Below are positions 35,935 to 45,104 of a stretch of DNA of 64,000 bases, one piece after another; the first letter of the stretch is position 1, and each line of letters opens with the position of its first letter. Under the pieces are notes generated by a model. The model saw only the letters and a list, made by a program, of their open reading frames with translations. It was not told where the DNA came from and did not search any database. The translations under genes were made by a program, and so were the position numbers. Source of the stretch: Gemmiger sp. An87 (lineage in GTDB: Bacteria > Bacillota > Clostridia > Oscillospirales > Ruminococcaceae); NCBI RefSeq assembly GCF_002159185.1, contig NZ_NFHD01000009.1:47928-111927 (forward strand), given 5' to 3'.

Positions 35935-36696
35935 ACCGGCAAAAAGAAAGGAACATACGCAGGAAAGAATGGCAGGCAGCAATGCTGTACAGCAGCAAAG
36001 CAGCAGCCTGCTTAAAACGCGTTTGCTTTCTGTTAAGGGTCGAGTACCTCGGTTGTGTATACACACGGCCAGTAGCTCACGGGAAAGGCGCCACGCGGCG
36101 GTACTTTGGCTGAGCAGAAGAAACAGCCCTAAAAGCTGAGGAAAAAAGAAAAGAAGAAACTCAATGCCGGCTCCCTGTGCGAGGCCATATTCCAGATACA
36201 GGCAAGCGGTGAAAAAACCGGTGCCGATTCCCTTTAACAAAATGAGTGCGGGGAGCAACGCAACGCCAAAAACACAGAAGCCGGCCAAAGCGGCCAGTAT
36301 CAGCTGGGTAAGCAGCGCGAGAAACTGCGCGCAAAAGATCTGAGCGAGCTGATGCTCCATGTGCCGGTCGATTTGCAGGTCCACATAATGCTGGGCATAT
36401 TTCCACAGCCAGCTGTCTGTCCCAGGCTGCCAGAGCGCCCCCAGAAGCATACCAGTCAGGTAAAGCAATGCGCCTCCCAGTGTAAATATATCAAATTGCT
36501 TTTTGGACCGAATAACACGTTGAGCAAACGAAGCTTTTCCGATAGTGGTTACCGGACTGTGAGCAGCTGATTGGAACGTTTTTTCCGAGAAAGGAACTTT
36601 CGCGGAAGTATGCATAGATGAATTTTTGTTGAAAGTAACGCGTGACTCCTGCGCCACGGAATGGATGGATGCCGGTTCATTTCGATACGTCCACAT
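35920..36696 (-). CDS. spoIIM: Stage II sporulation protein M-like membrane protein
   Basis: A 258-residue protein with a cytoplasmic N-terminus (about 60 residues) and four or more membrane spans. The SpoIIM-like core is LLPALILLKGIGTGFFTACLYLEYG and LLFFFPQLLGLFLLLS. SpoIIM is part of the DMP peptidoglycan-remodelling machine needed for engulfment. The start is the ATG at 36696, preceded by AGAGGG; the longer open frame is not supported. In Bacillus spoIIM also lies near a xer gene (xerD), which agrees with this context. SpoIID and SpoIIP are not in the window. Confidence 0.7.
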   Translation of the reverse strand: MWTYRNEPASIHSVAQESRVTFNKNSSMHTSAKVPFSEKTFQSAAHSPVTTIGKASFAQRVIRSKKQFDIFTLGGALLYLTGMLLGALWQPGTDSWLWKYAQHYVDLQIDRHMEHQLAQIFCAQFLALLTQLILAALAGFCVFGVALLPALILLKGIGTGFFTACLYLEYGLAQGAGIEFLLFFFPQLLGLFLLLSQSTAAWRLSRELLAVCIHNRGTRPLTESKRVLSRLLLCCCTALLPAILSCVCSFLFAGLFLA

Positions 36697-36751
36697 AAGC
36701 CTGTCCCTCTTTGCAGTTTCTTTTGCTACAATTCTATTCAGTTGATCGAAT

Positions 36752-36785
36752 AAAAAGAACCAGGGCAAACGCCCTGGTTCTTTTT
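36752..36785. terminator. Bidirectional terminator left of the TIGR04086 gene
   Basis: A perfect 15-bp stem (AAAAAGAACCAGGGC at 36752-36766 with its complement at 36771-36785) has a 4-base loop and A/T runs on both sides. It ends the - strand yajC-side transcript; the TAA stop of the membrane protein overlaps its T run. Confidence 0.9.
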
Positions 36786-37212
36786 ATTGACGTGATGTAT
36801 GTGCTTTCCGCTTCGATCGCTCGCTGGAAAGCAGACCGATGTATCCACCCAAAGCGCCTGCAAGGCTGTAGCACACGCATTTGATTGCGGCAAAAGCAGT
36901 ATACTCGTGGCTTCCGCTCAGCATTGCAGCAAGCAGGAAGATCAAAAAGAAGAACAATCCACAGCACAGACCGCAAAACAGACCGTTCTGCCCCATCCGC
37001 CGGGCCAGGATGTATCCGCTCACAAAGCAGCCTGCCATGACTGCAATGGCGGATATGGGAATTGTCCACCAGGCAGATGGTTGTGTGGCAACGATTAGTT
37101 TTGCCAAAAGACAGAGTACTGCAGCGCATACCGAGGCTCCGGCCCCAGCGGAAAAAAGGATAGAAAATAGCAGTTGCTTCCCTGCATATTCGGCAGACGT
37201 TCGTTTTTGCAT
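36784..37212 (-). CDS. TIGR04086-type four-helix membrane protein
   Basis: A 142-residue integral membrane protein with four predicted spans (about 10-40, 48-70, 76-100, 108-130). It has Gly/Cys-rich helices, a basic C-terminus and a start MQKRTSAEYAGKQLLFSILF-like region. This fits the TIGR04086 family seen beside yajC in Clostridia. Function is unknown. The RBS (AGGGGGTG) lies inside the 3' arm of the yajC terminator hairpin, so access to it may depend on folding or read-through. Confidence 0.75.
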   Translation of the reverse strand: MQKRTSAEYAGKQLLFSILFSAGAGASVCAAVLCLLAKLIVATQPSAWWTIPISAIAVMAGCFVSGYILARRMGQNGLFCGLCCGLFFFLIFLLAAMLSGSHEYTAFAAIKCVCYSLAGALGGYIGLLSSERSKRKAHTSRQ

Positions 37213-37213
37213 A

Positions 37214-37252
37214 GAAAAAACACCCCCTGCACTATTTCTATGCAGAGGGTGC
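37214..37252 (-). terminator. Terminator after yajC overlapping the next RBS
   Basis: Read on the - strand, CACCCTCTGCA pairs with TGCAGGGGGTG (one T-G) and is followed by TTTTTTC. The 3' arm contains the Shine-Dalgarno of the TIGR04086 gene, whose ATG is only 8 bases further on. Confidence 0.8.
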
Positions 37253-37266
37253 TTTTATATGCGTGC

Positions 37267-37596
37267 TTACTTGGAGGAAGTCTGAGTAGCTTCCATGTTC
37301 AGCTTTTCGATGGACTGGATCGCAGCACGGCGGAAACGGATCTTGGTGCGGTCGCTGCCGGTCTCCAGAACGAAGGTGTCCTCTTTGATGGCAACCACGC
37401 GGCCAACAATACCGCCAATGGTGGTAACCTCATCGCCGATCTCCAGAGAGTTGCGCATCTCGGTCTCTTTCTGCTGCTGCTTCTTCTGGGGCCGGTAAAT
37501 GAACAGCCACATGAACAGCACCATGACCAGGATCATGATGAACGGGCTATAGAAGGAAATTGCGTCGGTGGAAGTGCTCAAAAGATTCAGTGCCAT
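37267..37596 (-). CDS. yajC: Preprotein translocase subunit YajC
   Basis: A 109-residue YajC, an accessory of the Sec translocon. One membrane span (about residues 15-35) is followed by YRPQKKQQQKETEMRNSLEIGDEVTTIGGIVGRV, the family signature. GAGAGGAG-like RBS sequence and a strong promoter lie upstream. It is next to tgt and queA, the standard queA-tgt-yajC order. Confidence 0.95.
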   Translation of the reverse strand: MALNLLSTSTDAISFYSPFIMILVMVLFMWLFIYRPQKKQQQKETEMRNSLEIGDEVTTIGGIVGRVVAIKEDTFVLETGSDRTKIRFRRAAIQSIEKLNMEATQTSSK

Positions 37597-37634
37597 GTGT
37601 TGTAAACTCCTCTCGAATTCAATCGAATAAGTTT

Positions 37635-37663
37635 ATTATAGCGGATAACGAGCGGATATGCAA
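37635..37663 (-). promoter_or_regulatory. Promoter of yajC
   Basis: On the - strand, TTGCAT (37663-37658), a 17-base spacer and TATAAT (37640-37635). Confidence 0.75.
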
Positions 37664-37685
37664 GCCTGTGAACAGGAAGATTTGG

Positions 37686-38843
<1,158 letters not shown>

Positions 38844-38851
38844 TTATACAA

Positions 38852-39880
38852 TCAAAGAATCAGCATGGCATCGCCAAAGCTGAAAAAGCGGTAACGCTGT
38901 TCCACAGCAGTTTTATAGGCTGCCATGGTTTTTTCGTAGCCGTAGAAGGCACTGACCAGCATAATCAGGGTGCTTTCCGGCAGATGGAAATTGGTAATCA
39001 GACCATCCAGGCACAGGAACTTGCAGCCGGGATACAGGAAGATGCTGGTGTCGCCGCTGCAGGCCTGGATTTTGCCGTACTTGGCAGCCACCGATTCCAG
39101 AGTACGGCAGCTGGTGGTGCCGACGGCGATGACCCGGTGACCGGCTTCCTTGGTCTCATTGATGAGCCGGGCGGTCTCTTCGCTCACGCTGTACCACTCC
39201 GAGTGCATCAGATGATCCTCGATCTCGTCCTCCTTGACCGGGCGGAAGGTACCAAGACCCACGTGCAGGGTAACCTCAGTGATGCCGATCCCCTTTTCCT
39301 TCAGCTTCTGCATCAGTTCCGGGGTGAAGTGAAGGCCTGCGGTGGGTGCCGCTGCACTGCCCAGTTCCTTGGCGTATACGGTCTGGTACTGGCTCTGATC
39401 CTCCAACTGCTTGGTGATATAGGGAGGAAGCGGCATCTTGCCGAACTCGTCCAGTTTCTCGTAAAGGGTCTGGGTGTTGTACTCGAAGGAAACCAGCTTG
39501 TTGCCATCCTCCTTGGTTTCCTGAATCGTGGCAATCAGGGAGCCGTCGCCAAACAGAATGCGCATACCGGGCTTGAGCCGCTTACCGGGGCGCGCCAGGC
39601 ACTCCCAGACGTCGTTGCTTTCCTGCCGCAGCAGAAGCAGCTCACACACCGCACCGGTGTGTTCCTTCTGACCAATCAGACGGGCCGGCAAAACCTTGGA
39701 ATTGTTTACTACCAGAAGGTCGCCGGGCTCCAGCAGATCCACAAGATCACGGAAGATACGGTGCTGGATCTGATCGTTGGAACGGTCCAGGCACATCAGC
39801 CGGGCGGCATCACGGGGACTGCAGGGTTCCTGCGCGATCAATTCCTGCGGCAGGTCGAACCAGAAATCTTTTTTCAGCAT
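38852..39880 (-). CDS. queA: S-adenosylmethionine:tRNA ribosyltransferase-isomerase
   Basis: QueA builds epoxyqueuosine on tRNA from SAM after Tgt has inserted preQ1. The protein (342 residues) begins FWFDLPQELIAQEP, typical for QueA, and contains NNSKVLPARL, the GSAAAPTAGLHFT motif and NFHLPESTLIMLVSAF near its C-terminus. The ATG at 39880 follows AGGAGAGG; the upstream open frame is not coding. It starts back to back with the asd regulatory region. Confidence 0.97.
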   Translation of the reverse strand: MLKKDFWFDLPQELIAQEPCSPRDAARLMCLDRSNDQIQHRIFRDLVDLLEPGDLLVVNNSKVLPARLIGQKEHTGAVCELLLLRQESNDVWECLARPGKRLKPGMRILFGDGSLIATIQETKEDGNKLVSFEYNTQTLYEKLDEFGKMPLPPYITKQLEDQSQYQTVYAKELGSAAAPTAGLHFTPELMQKLKEKGIGITEVTLHVGLGTFRPVKEDEIEDHLMHSEWYSVSEETARLINETKEAGHRVIAVGTTSCRTLESVAAKYGKIQACSGDTSIFLYPGCKFLCLDGLITNFHLPESTLIMLVSAFYGYEKTMAAYKTAVEQRYRFFSFGDAMLIL

Positions 39881-39902
39881 AGAAATATTGCCTCTCCTTA
39901 CA

Positions 39903-39931
39903 TTGACATTACCTGCCGGCAATGCTATAGT
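39903..39931 (+). promoter_or_regulatory. Promoter of asd
   Basis: TTGACA at 39903-39908, a 17-base spacer and TATAGT at 39926-39931, with TG one base upstream (TGCTATAGT). Transcription would begin near 39938, leaving a leader of about 174 bases before asd. Confidence 0.8.
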
Positions 39932-39937
39932 TAGAAC

Positions 39938-40111
39938 AAAGCACAGAACCGCTGTGCATGTGTTATGCAATCTAATTTATTATATTGCATACGTTGCCGG
40001 TTTTCAAGCCGGTTTTTTTTATATCCGGCGGTATTGTTCGGATATAACCCCAAAGGGGTCCGGCATAAGATTAAAAATGCCGGGAGGGAAACGGAAAGGA
40101 TGATGTAAGCG
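39938..40111 (+). ncRNA. Structured 5' leader of asd, candidate transcription attenuator
   Basis: The leader holds five separate inverted repeats. They are GCACAG/CTGTGC (39941-39957), TATGCAAT/ATTGCATA (39964-39991), CCGGTT/AGCCGG followed by TTTTTTTT (about 39996-40020, terminator-like), ATATCCG/CGGATAT (about 40021-40045) and CCGGCAT/ATGCCGG (40060-40083), plus a small ACCCC/GGGGT. A terminator between promoter and gene, with repeated CCGG segments that could pair alternatively, suggests attenuation. I see no lysine-riboswitch or T-box signature, so the class is unknown. Confidence 0.55.
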
Positions 40112-41191
40112 ATGAAAAAGTATCAAGTTGGTGTAGTTGGCGCCACCGGAATGGTTGGTCAGCGGTTTGTTTCCTTGTTGGAGAACCATCCTTGGTTCGA
40201 GCTGGTCGTCGTGGCTGCGTCTCCCCGTTCTGCGGGCAAGACCTATGAGGAAGCTGTTGGCGCCCGCTGGGCCATGCCGACTCCGATGCCGCAGAATGCT
40301 GCAAAGCTTGTTGTAATGGATGCTTCCCACGTGGAGGAAGTTGCCCAAAAGGTGGACTTTGTATTCTGCGCTGTAGACATGAAAAAGGATGAGATCAAGG
40401 CTCTGGAAGAGGCGTACGCCAAGGCAGAGTGTCCGGTGATTTCCAACAACAGCGCCAACCGGTTTACCGACGATGTGCCCATGATCGTACCGGAGATCAA
40501 CGCAGATCACGCTCAAATCATCGAGGCACAGCGCCGCCGTCTGGGCACCACCCGCGGCTTCATTGCCGTGAAGTCCAACTGCTCTCTGCAGAGCTATGTT
40601 CCCGCGCTTCATCCCCTGCGGGAGGAGTTCGGCCTGAAGAATGTGCTGGTATGCACCTATCAGGCAATTTCCGGCGCAGGCAAGACCTTTGAGACTTGGC
40701 CGGAAATGGTGGATAACTGCATCCCCTACATCGGCGGTGAGGAGGAAAAGAGCGAGCAGGAGCCTCTGAAGCTGTGGGGCCATGTGGAGGGTGACCGCAT
40801 TGTGAAGGCTTCTTCCCCTGCCATCACTGCCCAGTGCCTGCGTATCCCTGTTTCTGACGGCCACATGGCTGCCGTGTTCATGAGCTTTGAGAAGAAGCCC
40901 ACCAAGGAGCAGATTCTGGAGCGGTGGGCTGCTTTCCAGGGCGAGGCGCAGCGTCTGGAGCTGCCCAGTGCACCCAAGCAGTTCCTGCACTATTTTGAGG
41001 AAAATGACCGCCCGCAAACCAAGCTGGACCGGAATCTGGAAAATGGTATGGCGGTTTCTATCGGCCGTCTGCGTGAAGACACCCAGTACGATTATAAGTT
41101 CGTATGCCTTTCTCATAACACCCTGCGGGGCGCTGCCGGCGGCGGCGTACTGCTGGCAGAGCTGCTGGCGGCGAAGGGCTATCTGGATTGA
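40112..41191 (+). CDS. asd: Aspartate-semialdehyde dehydrogenase
   Basis: Asd reduces beta-aspartyl phosphate to aspartate semialdehyde, the branch point to lysine, diaminopimelate, methionine and threonine. The 359-residue protein has the NADP-binding VGVVGATGMVGQRF and the catalytic Cys in VKSNCSLQSY (about residue 158). Its length and PSAPKQFLHYFEEN-like tail match the longer archaeal/fungal form, not the short bacterial one. dapA starts 38 bp later; thrC, which uses the other branch, is at 21 kb. Confidence 0.95.
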   Translation: MKKYQVGVVGATGMVGQRFVSLLENHPWFELVVVAASPRSAGKTYEEAVGARWAMPTPMPQNAAKLVVMDASHVEEVAQKVDFVFCAVDMKKDEIKALEEAYAKAECPVISNNSANRFTDDVPMIVPEINADHAQIIEAQRRRLGTTRGFIAVKSNCSLQSYVPALHPLREEFGLKNVLVCTYQAISGAGKTFETWPEMVDNCIPYIGGEEEKSEQEPLKLWGHVEGDRIVKASSPAITAQCLRIPVSDGHMAAVFMSFEKKPTKEQILERWAAFQGEAQRLELPSAPKQFLHYFEENDRPQTKLDRNLENGMAVSIGRLREDTQYDYKFVCLSHNTLRGAAGGGVLLAELLAAKGYLD

Positions 41192-41229
41192 GCTAAACCA
41201 ATTGATTTGAACCAAAGGAGATGACAGCG

Positions 41230-42117
41230 ATGAAAGAGCTTATTTTCACCGGAAGTGCGGTTGCCATGATTACCCCGATGTGCGACGATGGCTCCGTGAA
41301 TTTTGCGGAATTGAAAAAGATGGCCGAGTTTCAGGTGGAAAGCGGCACGGACGCGCTGGTCGTGTGTGGGACTACAGGTGAATCCGCTACGCTGGAGGAC
41401 GACGAGCATCTGGAGTGCATCCGCTGCGTGGTGGAAGCAGTGCAGGGTCGTGTTCCGGTGATTGCCGGAACCGGGTCCAACAACACTGCCCATGCGGTGA
41501 TGATGTCCAAAGAAGCTGCTGCGCTGGGCGCGGACGCACTGCTGCTGGTTACCCCCTACTACAACAAGACCAGTCAAACCGGGCTCGTGAAGAGCTTTTT
41601 CACCATTGCGGATTCCACCGATCTGCCTGCCATCATCTATAATGTGCCTTCCCGTACCGGTGTGAACATTCAACCGGAAACCGCGTTGGAGCTTTCCCGT
41701 CATCCCATGATACGAGGCTTGAAGGAAGCCAGCAGCAACATTGCTCAGGTGGTGCGGATTGCGGCGCTGTGCGGCGAGGAGCTGCCGCTGTATTCCGGCA
41801 ACGACGATCAGGTGGTTCCTCTGCTCTCGGTTGGTGGAAAAGGTGTGATTTCGGTGGCGGCCAATGTGGCTCCCGCCCAGATGCACCAGATGTGCCAGCT
41901 CTGGTTCGATGGCAAAACCAAAGAGAGCGCGGCGATGCAGTTGGAGCTCAGCGAATTGTGCAGCGCGCTGTTCTGCGATGTAAACCCGATTCCCGTGAAG
42001 GCTGCAATGAATATGCTGGGGTGGGACGCCGGCGATTGCCGGTTGCCTCTGGTTGAGCCCAGTGAAGCAAATCTGGCACGAATCGAAAAGGCATTGCGGG
42101 ATACCGGTTTGCTCTGA
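41230..42117 (+). CDS. dapA: 4-hydroxy-tetrahydrodipicolinate synthase
   Basis: DapA condenses pyruvate with aspartate semialdehyde, the first committed step to diaminopimelate and dipicolinate (a spore component). The 295-residue protein contains GTTGESATL, the TPYYNKTSQTG motif and the Schiff-base Lys in IRGLKEASS (about residue 160). The ATG at 41230 is used because AAAGGAG directly abuts the earlier ATG at 41221. Confidence 0.97.
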   Translation: MKELIFTGSAVAMITPMCDDGSVNFAELKKMAEFQVESGTDALVVCGTTGESATLEDDEHLECIRCVVEAVQGRVPVIAGTGSNNTAHAVMMSKEAAALGADALLLVTPYYNKTSQTGLVKSFFTIADSTDLPAIIYNVPSRTGVNIQPETALELSRHPMIRGLKEASSNIAQVVRIAALCGEELPLYSGNDDQVVPLLSVGGKGVISVAANVAPAQMHQMCQLWFDGKTKESAAMQLELSELCSALFCDVNPIPVKAAMNMLGWDAGDCRLPLVEPSEANLARIEKALRDTGLL

Positions 42118-42145
42118 TTCAAATTCAAAACAAACTGATTATACT
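42118..42145 (+). promoter_or_regulatory. Possible promoter between dapA and dapB
   Basis: TTCAAA at 42118-42123, a 16-base spacer and TATACT at 42140-42145. A large hairpin follows at once, so any transcript from here would begin with it. Confidence 0.4.
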
Positions 42146-42156
42146 TGATGAATTTC

Positions 42157-42227
42157 TGCCCGGCGGCTGGCCGCAGATGCAACGGCGCAAGCTGTTTGCC
42201 GCACCTGCGCTTCCGCCGGGCATTTTT
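42157..42227 (+). terminator. Terminator-like hairpin between dapA and dapB
   Basis: A perfect 10-bp base stem (TGCCCGGCGG at 42157-42166 with CCGCCGGGCA at 42213-42222) encloses a 46-base GC-rich loop with further pairing and is followed by TTTTT. It would separate or attenuate dapB. Confidence 0.7.
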
Positions 42228-42246
42228 ACAAAAGGGAGTACGAAAA

Positions 42247-43005
42247 ATGACGGATATTATCATTCAAGGTATCAATGGACGGATGGGAAAGGTACTGTGC
42301 GACCTGATTGCCCAGCGGGATGACTGCCGGATTGTGGGTGGCGTGGATGTCTCCGCACAAAGCGGCCCGATTCCGGTGGCAGCCAGCCTGGAGGAGCTGA
42401 ATGTAAAGGCGGATGTAATCATCGACTTCTCTACCCCTGAGGCCACGAAATCTATGCTGCGCTATTGCCAGGGCACCGGTACCGCCTGTGTGGTGTGCAC
42501 CACCGGACTGGATGAAGAATGCAGTGAGCTGATTCAGCAGACAGCAGAAAAAGCCCCGGTTTTCAAGAGTGCCAACATGTCTATGGGCATCAATCTGCTG
42601 GCAGAGCTGGCCCAGAAGGCCGCTCAGGCGCTGGGGATGGATTACGACATTGAGATCATTGAAAAGCACCATCACAACAAGGTGGACGCTCCCAGCGGAA
42701 CCGCTTTGCTTCTGGCAGATGAGATCAACAAAGCCACGGGCAACCGGTATCACTATGTTTATGACCGCCATTCTGTACGCCAGAAGCGGGACCCTCATGA
42801 GCTGGGTCTGCATGCGATTCGTGGCGGCAGCATCGTAGGCGACCACGAAATTCTGTTCTGTGGTCCGGATGAGGTGATCACCCTCTCACACAGTGCCGGA
42901 TCTCGCGCAGTTTTCGCCAATGGTGCGATCAACGCGGCAGTTTTTCTCACCAACCAGAAAAATGGCCTTTACGACATGAAGGATTTGATGCGTTCTCTGC
43001 TGTGA
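42247..43005 (+). CDS. dapB: 4-hydroxy-tetrahydrodipicolinate reductase
   Basis: DapB reduces the DapA product with NAD(P)H. The 252-residue protein begins with GINGRMGKVLCDLI (nucleotide binding), has FKSANMSMGINLL, and the family signature EKHHHNKVDAPSGTALLLAD with catalytic His and Lys residues (about 132-150). GGGAG precedes the ATG at 42247. The capA-like gene follows 7 bp later. Confidence 0.97.
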   Translation: MTDIIIQGINGRMGKVLCDLIAQRDDCRIVGGVDVSAQSGPIPVAASLEELNVKADVIIDFSTPEATKSMLRYCQGTGTACVVCTTGLDEECSELIQQTAEKAPVFKSANMSMGINLLAELAQKAAQALGMDYDIEIIEKHHHNKVDAPSGTALLLADEINKATGNRYHYVYDRHSVRQKRDPHELGLHAIRGGSIVGDHEILFCGPDEVITLSHSAGSRAVFANGAINAAVFLTNQKNGLYDMKDLMRSLL

Positions 43006-43012
43006 GGTTATT

Positions 43013-44242
43013 ATGAAACGTACAATTGCTGCAGTTCTGATGCTGGTTTCTGTATGCTGCCTGCTGCTTTGCGCAGTGTGGTTTTTCAGGAATAGCACAG
43101 AGGCACAGCCCACATTTGCTCAATCAGGGCTGGAACAGGAGCAGGAAGCGCCCCTCTCCTCCCCTACCCCAACATCCGGACCGCAGGTACAGACACTTCG
43201 CTTTTCTGCTACCGGCGATAATCTGATCCACAACGGCATCTATGATCAGGCAAAGCGGCGGGCACAGGCAAATGGATCGGACGGTTACGATTTTTCCTAT
43301 TGCTATGAAAATGTGAAGTCCTTTTACAGTGATTTTGATGTGAACTGGATCAACCAGGAAACACTGGTGACGGATACATTGGAGCCCAGTACCTACCCTT
43401 GCTTTTCCACGCCCGGTGATATGGGGCGGCAGCTGTACGACCTGGGATTTCGTGCGTTCAATCTGTCCAACAATCACACCTATGACAAAGGCGCGCAGGG
43501 CCTGCAGGCAACAATGGACTTTTGGTCCGCCATGCCGGAGGATGTGACAACCGCCGGGCTGTATACGGACGATGCTACTGCGCCGGTGATCCAAACAGTG
43601 GATGGTGTGAAGATCGCCTATCTGGGATTTACGGAACACACCAATGGAATCAATACACCCGCTGATGCACCCGCCCATGTGATTTACACCAGTGAGCTGG
43701 ATGTGATGCAGCAGTTGCTGGAACAGGCCCGCAGTGAAGCGGATCTGGTGGTGGTAAGCGTACACTGGGGTGTTGAGGGCAGTCACTCAGTCACACAGGC
43801 ACAGAAGGATCTGGCGCAGAAAATGGCAGATTGGGGCGCGGATGTAATTATCGGTACCCATCCCCATGTGGTGCAGACGGCACAGTGGCTCACTGCAGCG
43901 GATGGACGACAGGCCTTTGTGGCCTATTCCCTGGGGAATTTTTTGAATGCACAGTCCACAGCTGACACGATGGTGGGCATGATCCTTACGTTTACGGTGG
44001 AAAAAACTACTCAGCCGGATGGCACTGTCAGCACGGTGATTCAGGACCCTTTGTTCTATCCAACGGTCAACCACTACGATGCGCATTATGCCAATATCCG
44101 AATGTATCTGCTCAGGGATTACACCGATGAGCTTGCCGCAGCCCACGGCGTACGCGGTAACTTCCCGGGCTTTTCGCTCAGCTATATCACCTCGATGCTT
44201 CAGGAGAATGTGGACCCGGAATTTCTGGCACTTCCTGCATAA
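43013..44242 (+). CDS. CapA-like exported metallophosphatase-fold protein
   Basis: A 409-residue PGA_cap/CapA-family protein with an N-terminal signal or anchor (residues 5-26) and a Pro/Ser/Thr linker. The catalytic-like domain has SATGDNLIHN, INQETLV, NLSNNHTYDKG, VSVHWGVEG and IIGTHPHVVQ, the calcineurin-like metal motifs of CapA. CapA proteins are linked to poly-gamma-glutamate export, but no capB or capC is here. The 7-bp spacing after dapB suggests envelope-related co-expression. Exact function unknown. Confidence 0.82.
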   Translation: MKRTIAAVLMLVSVCCLLLCAVWFFRNSTEAQPTFAQSGLEQEQEAPLSSPTPTSGPQVQTLRFSATGDNLIHNGIYDQAKRRAQANGSDGYDFSYCYENVKSFYSDFDVNWINQETLVTDTLEPSTYPCFSTPGDMGRQLYDLGFRAFNLSNNHTYDKGAQGLQATMDFWSAMPEDVTTAGLYTDDATAPVIQTVDGVKIAYLGFTEHTNGINTPADAPAHVIYTSELDVMQQLLEQARSEADLVVVSVHWGVEGSHSVTQAQKDLAQKMADWGADVIIGTHPHVVQTAQWLTAADGRQAFVAYSLGNFLNAQSTADTMVGMILTFTVEKTTQPDGTVSTVIQDPLFYPTVNHYDAHYANIRMYLLRDYTDELAAAHGVRGNFPGFSLSYITSMLQENVDPEFLALPA

Positions 44243-44247
44243 CCAGG

Positions 44248-44287
44248 AACTCCCATACAGTGGAATACCGCTGTACGGGAGTTTTTT
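44248..44287 (+). terminator. Terminator after the capA-like gene
   Basis: AACTCCC-a-TACAG pairs with CTGTA-c-GGGAGTT and is followed by seven T bases. Confidence 0.9.
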
Positions 44288-44377
44288 TAATGGTGGTGGT
44301 GAAAAGAGATGGTTCAAAAAAGGTATAGCAAAGCTGAGGTCTTGTCAGACCCCTGCCGGCTATTCAAGTGGTTGCAG

Positions 44378-45032
44378 TTAAGATGCTGAGCAATATGGCT
44401 GCCTGGATTTCTCCATAGCAAATATGAGGCGTACTAGCTTTTTGGCGGCATGAGAAAGTGCGACATTGTAGTGTTTGCCCTCTGCGCGTTTCTTGGCAAG
44501 ATAAGCGGCCGGGGAATTCCTCCAGCAGGGCGTAGACGGAAGCAATATGCAGAGAAGGGACGAGCTTTTCCAACTCTGGAAACAGGATGCAGACCAGTCG
44601 AGCGATAGAACTTTTCAGCTTGGCACGCTCCTTCACCTTGTCAAAACGGTATCTGGTCAGTGACCTCAGCTCCTCGTTGTGGTATGCTGTATTCGTGTAG
44701 GGTTTGAGGCCCGCATCGGATAACAGCATAGCAGCAATCGTTCGTGCATCCACCCGGTCGGTTTTGGTCTTTCTGAGACTGAGGCTTTTTCGGTAAAGGT
44801 TTGTGCGCAAGGGATTCAAGACATAGGTGGGTAGACCGTTGTCAAGAAGGAACCCGAGCAGATTGTAGCTGTAATGTCCGGTAGCCTCAAGCCCTACTTT
44901 TATTTTGTCCTGTGCATGGGTGCAATCCCGGATTCGTCGCAGTAGAAAGCGGAACCCGTCCAGATTGTTGGGAATGGTAAACACATCCGCTAAGACTTCT
45001 CCCTCAGAGCGGTTAGAATTGTGATGCTGCAT
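44378..45032 (-). pseudogene. Decayed IS110-family transposase remnant
   Basis: The N-terminal DEDD-type part is recognisable (KVGLEATGHYSYNLLGFLLDNG, LNPLRTNLYRKS, LRKTKTDRVDARTIA). After ALLEEFP the frame shifts near 44508-44514. A second frame then continues AAYLAKKRAEGKHYNVALSH and KKLVRLIFAMEKSRQPY to a stop at 44378. That second part is the family C-terminus, so the Transposase_20 domain between has been deleted. The N-terminus with the first catalytic Asp is also missing or frameshifted. It cannot make an active transposase. It lies between the capA-like gene and the ABC gene. Confidence 0.85.
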
Positions 45033-45104
45033 CCACAGTGCGCCTTACTTTTGTATCCTTGTTCCACATCAACCGTCTGGCGGTATTTAACTGATCAACA
45101 AAAG

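Noticed and set aside
39938..40111. Lysine riboswitch or T-box before asd
   Set aside because: I could not find the T-box GGTGGTACC sequence or the conserved lysine-aptamer segments, and the leader is shorter than a lysine riboswitch plus expression platform.
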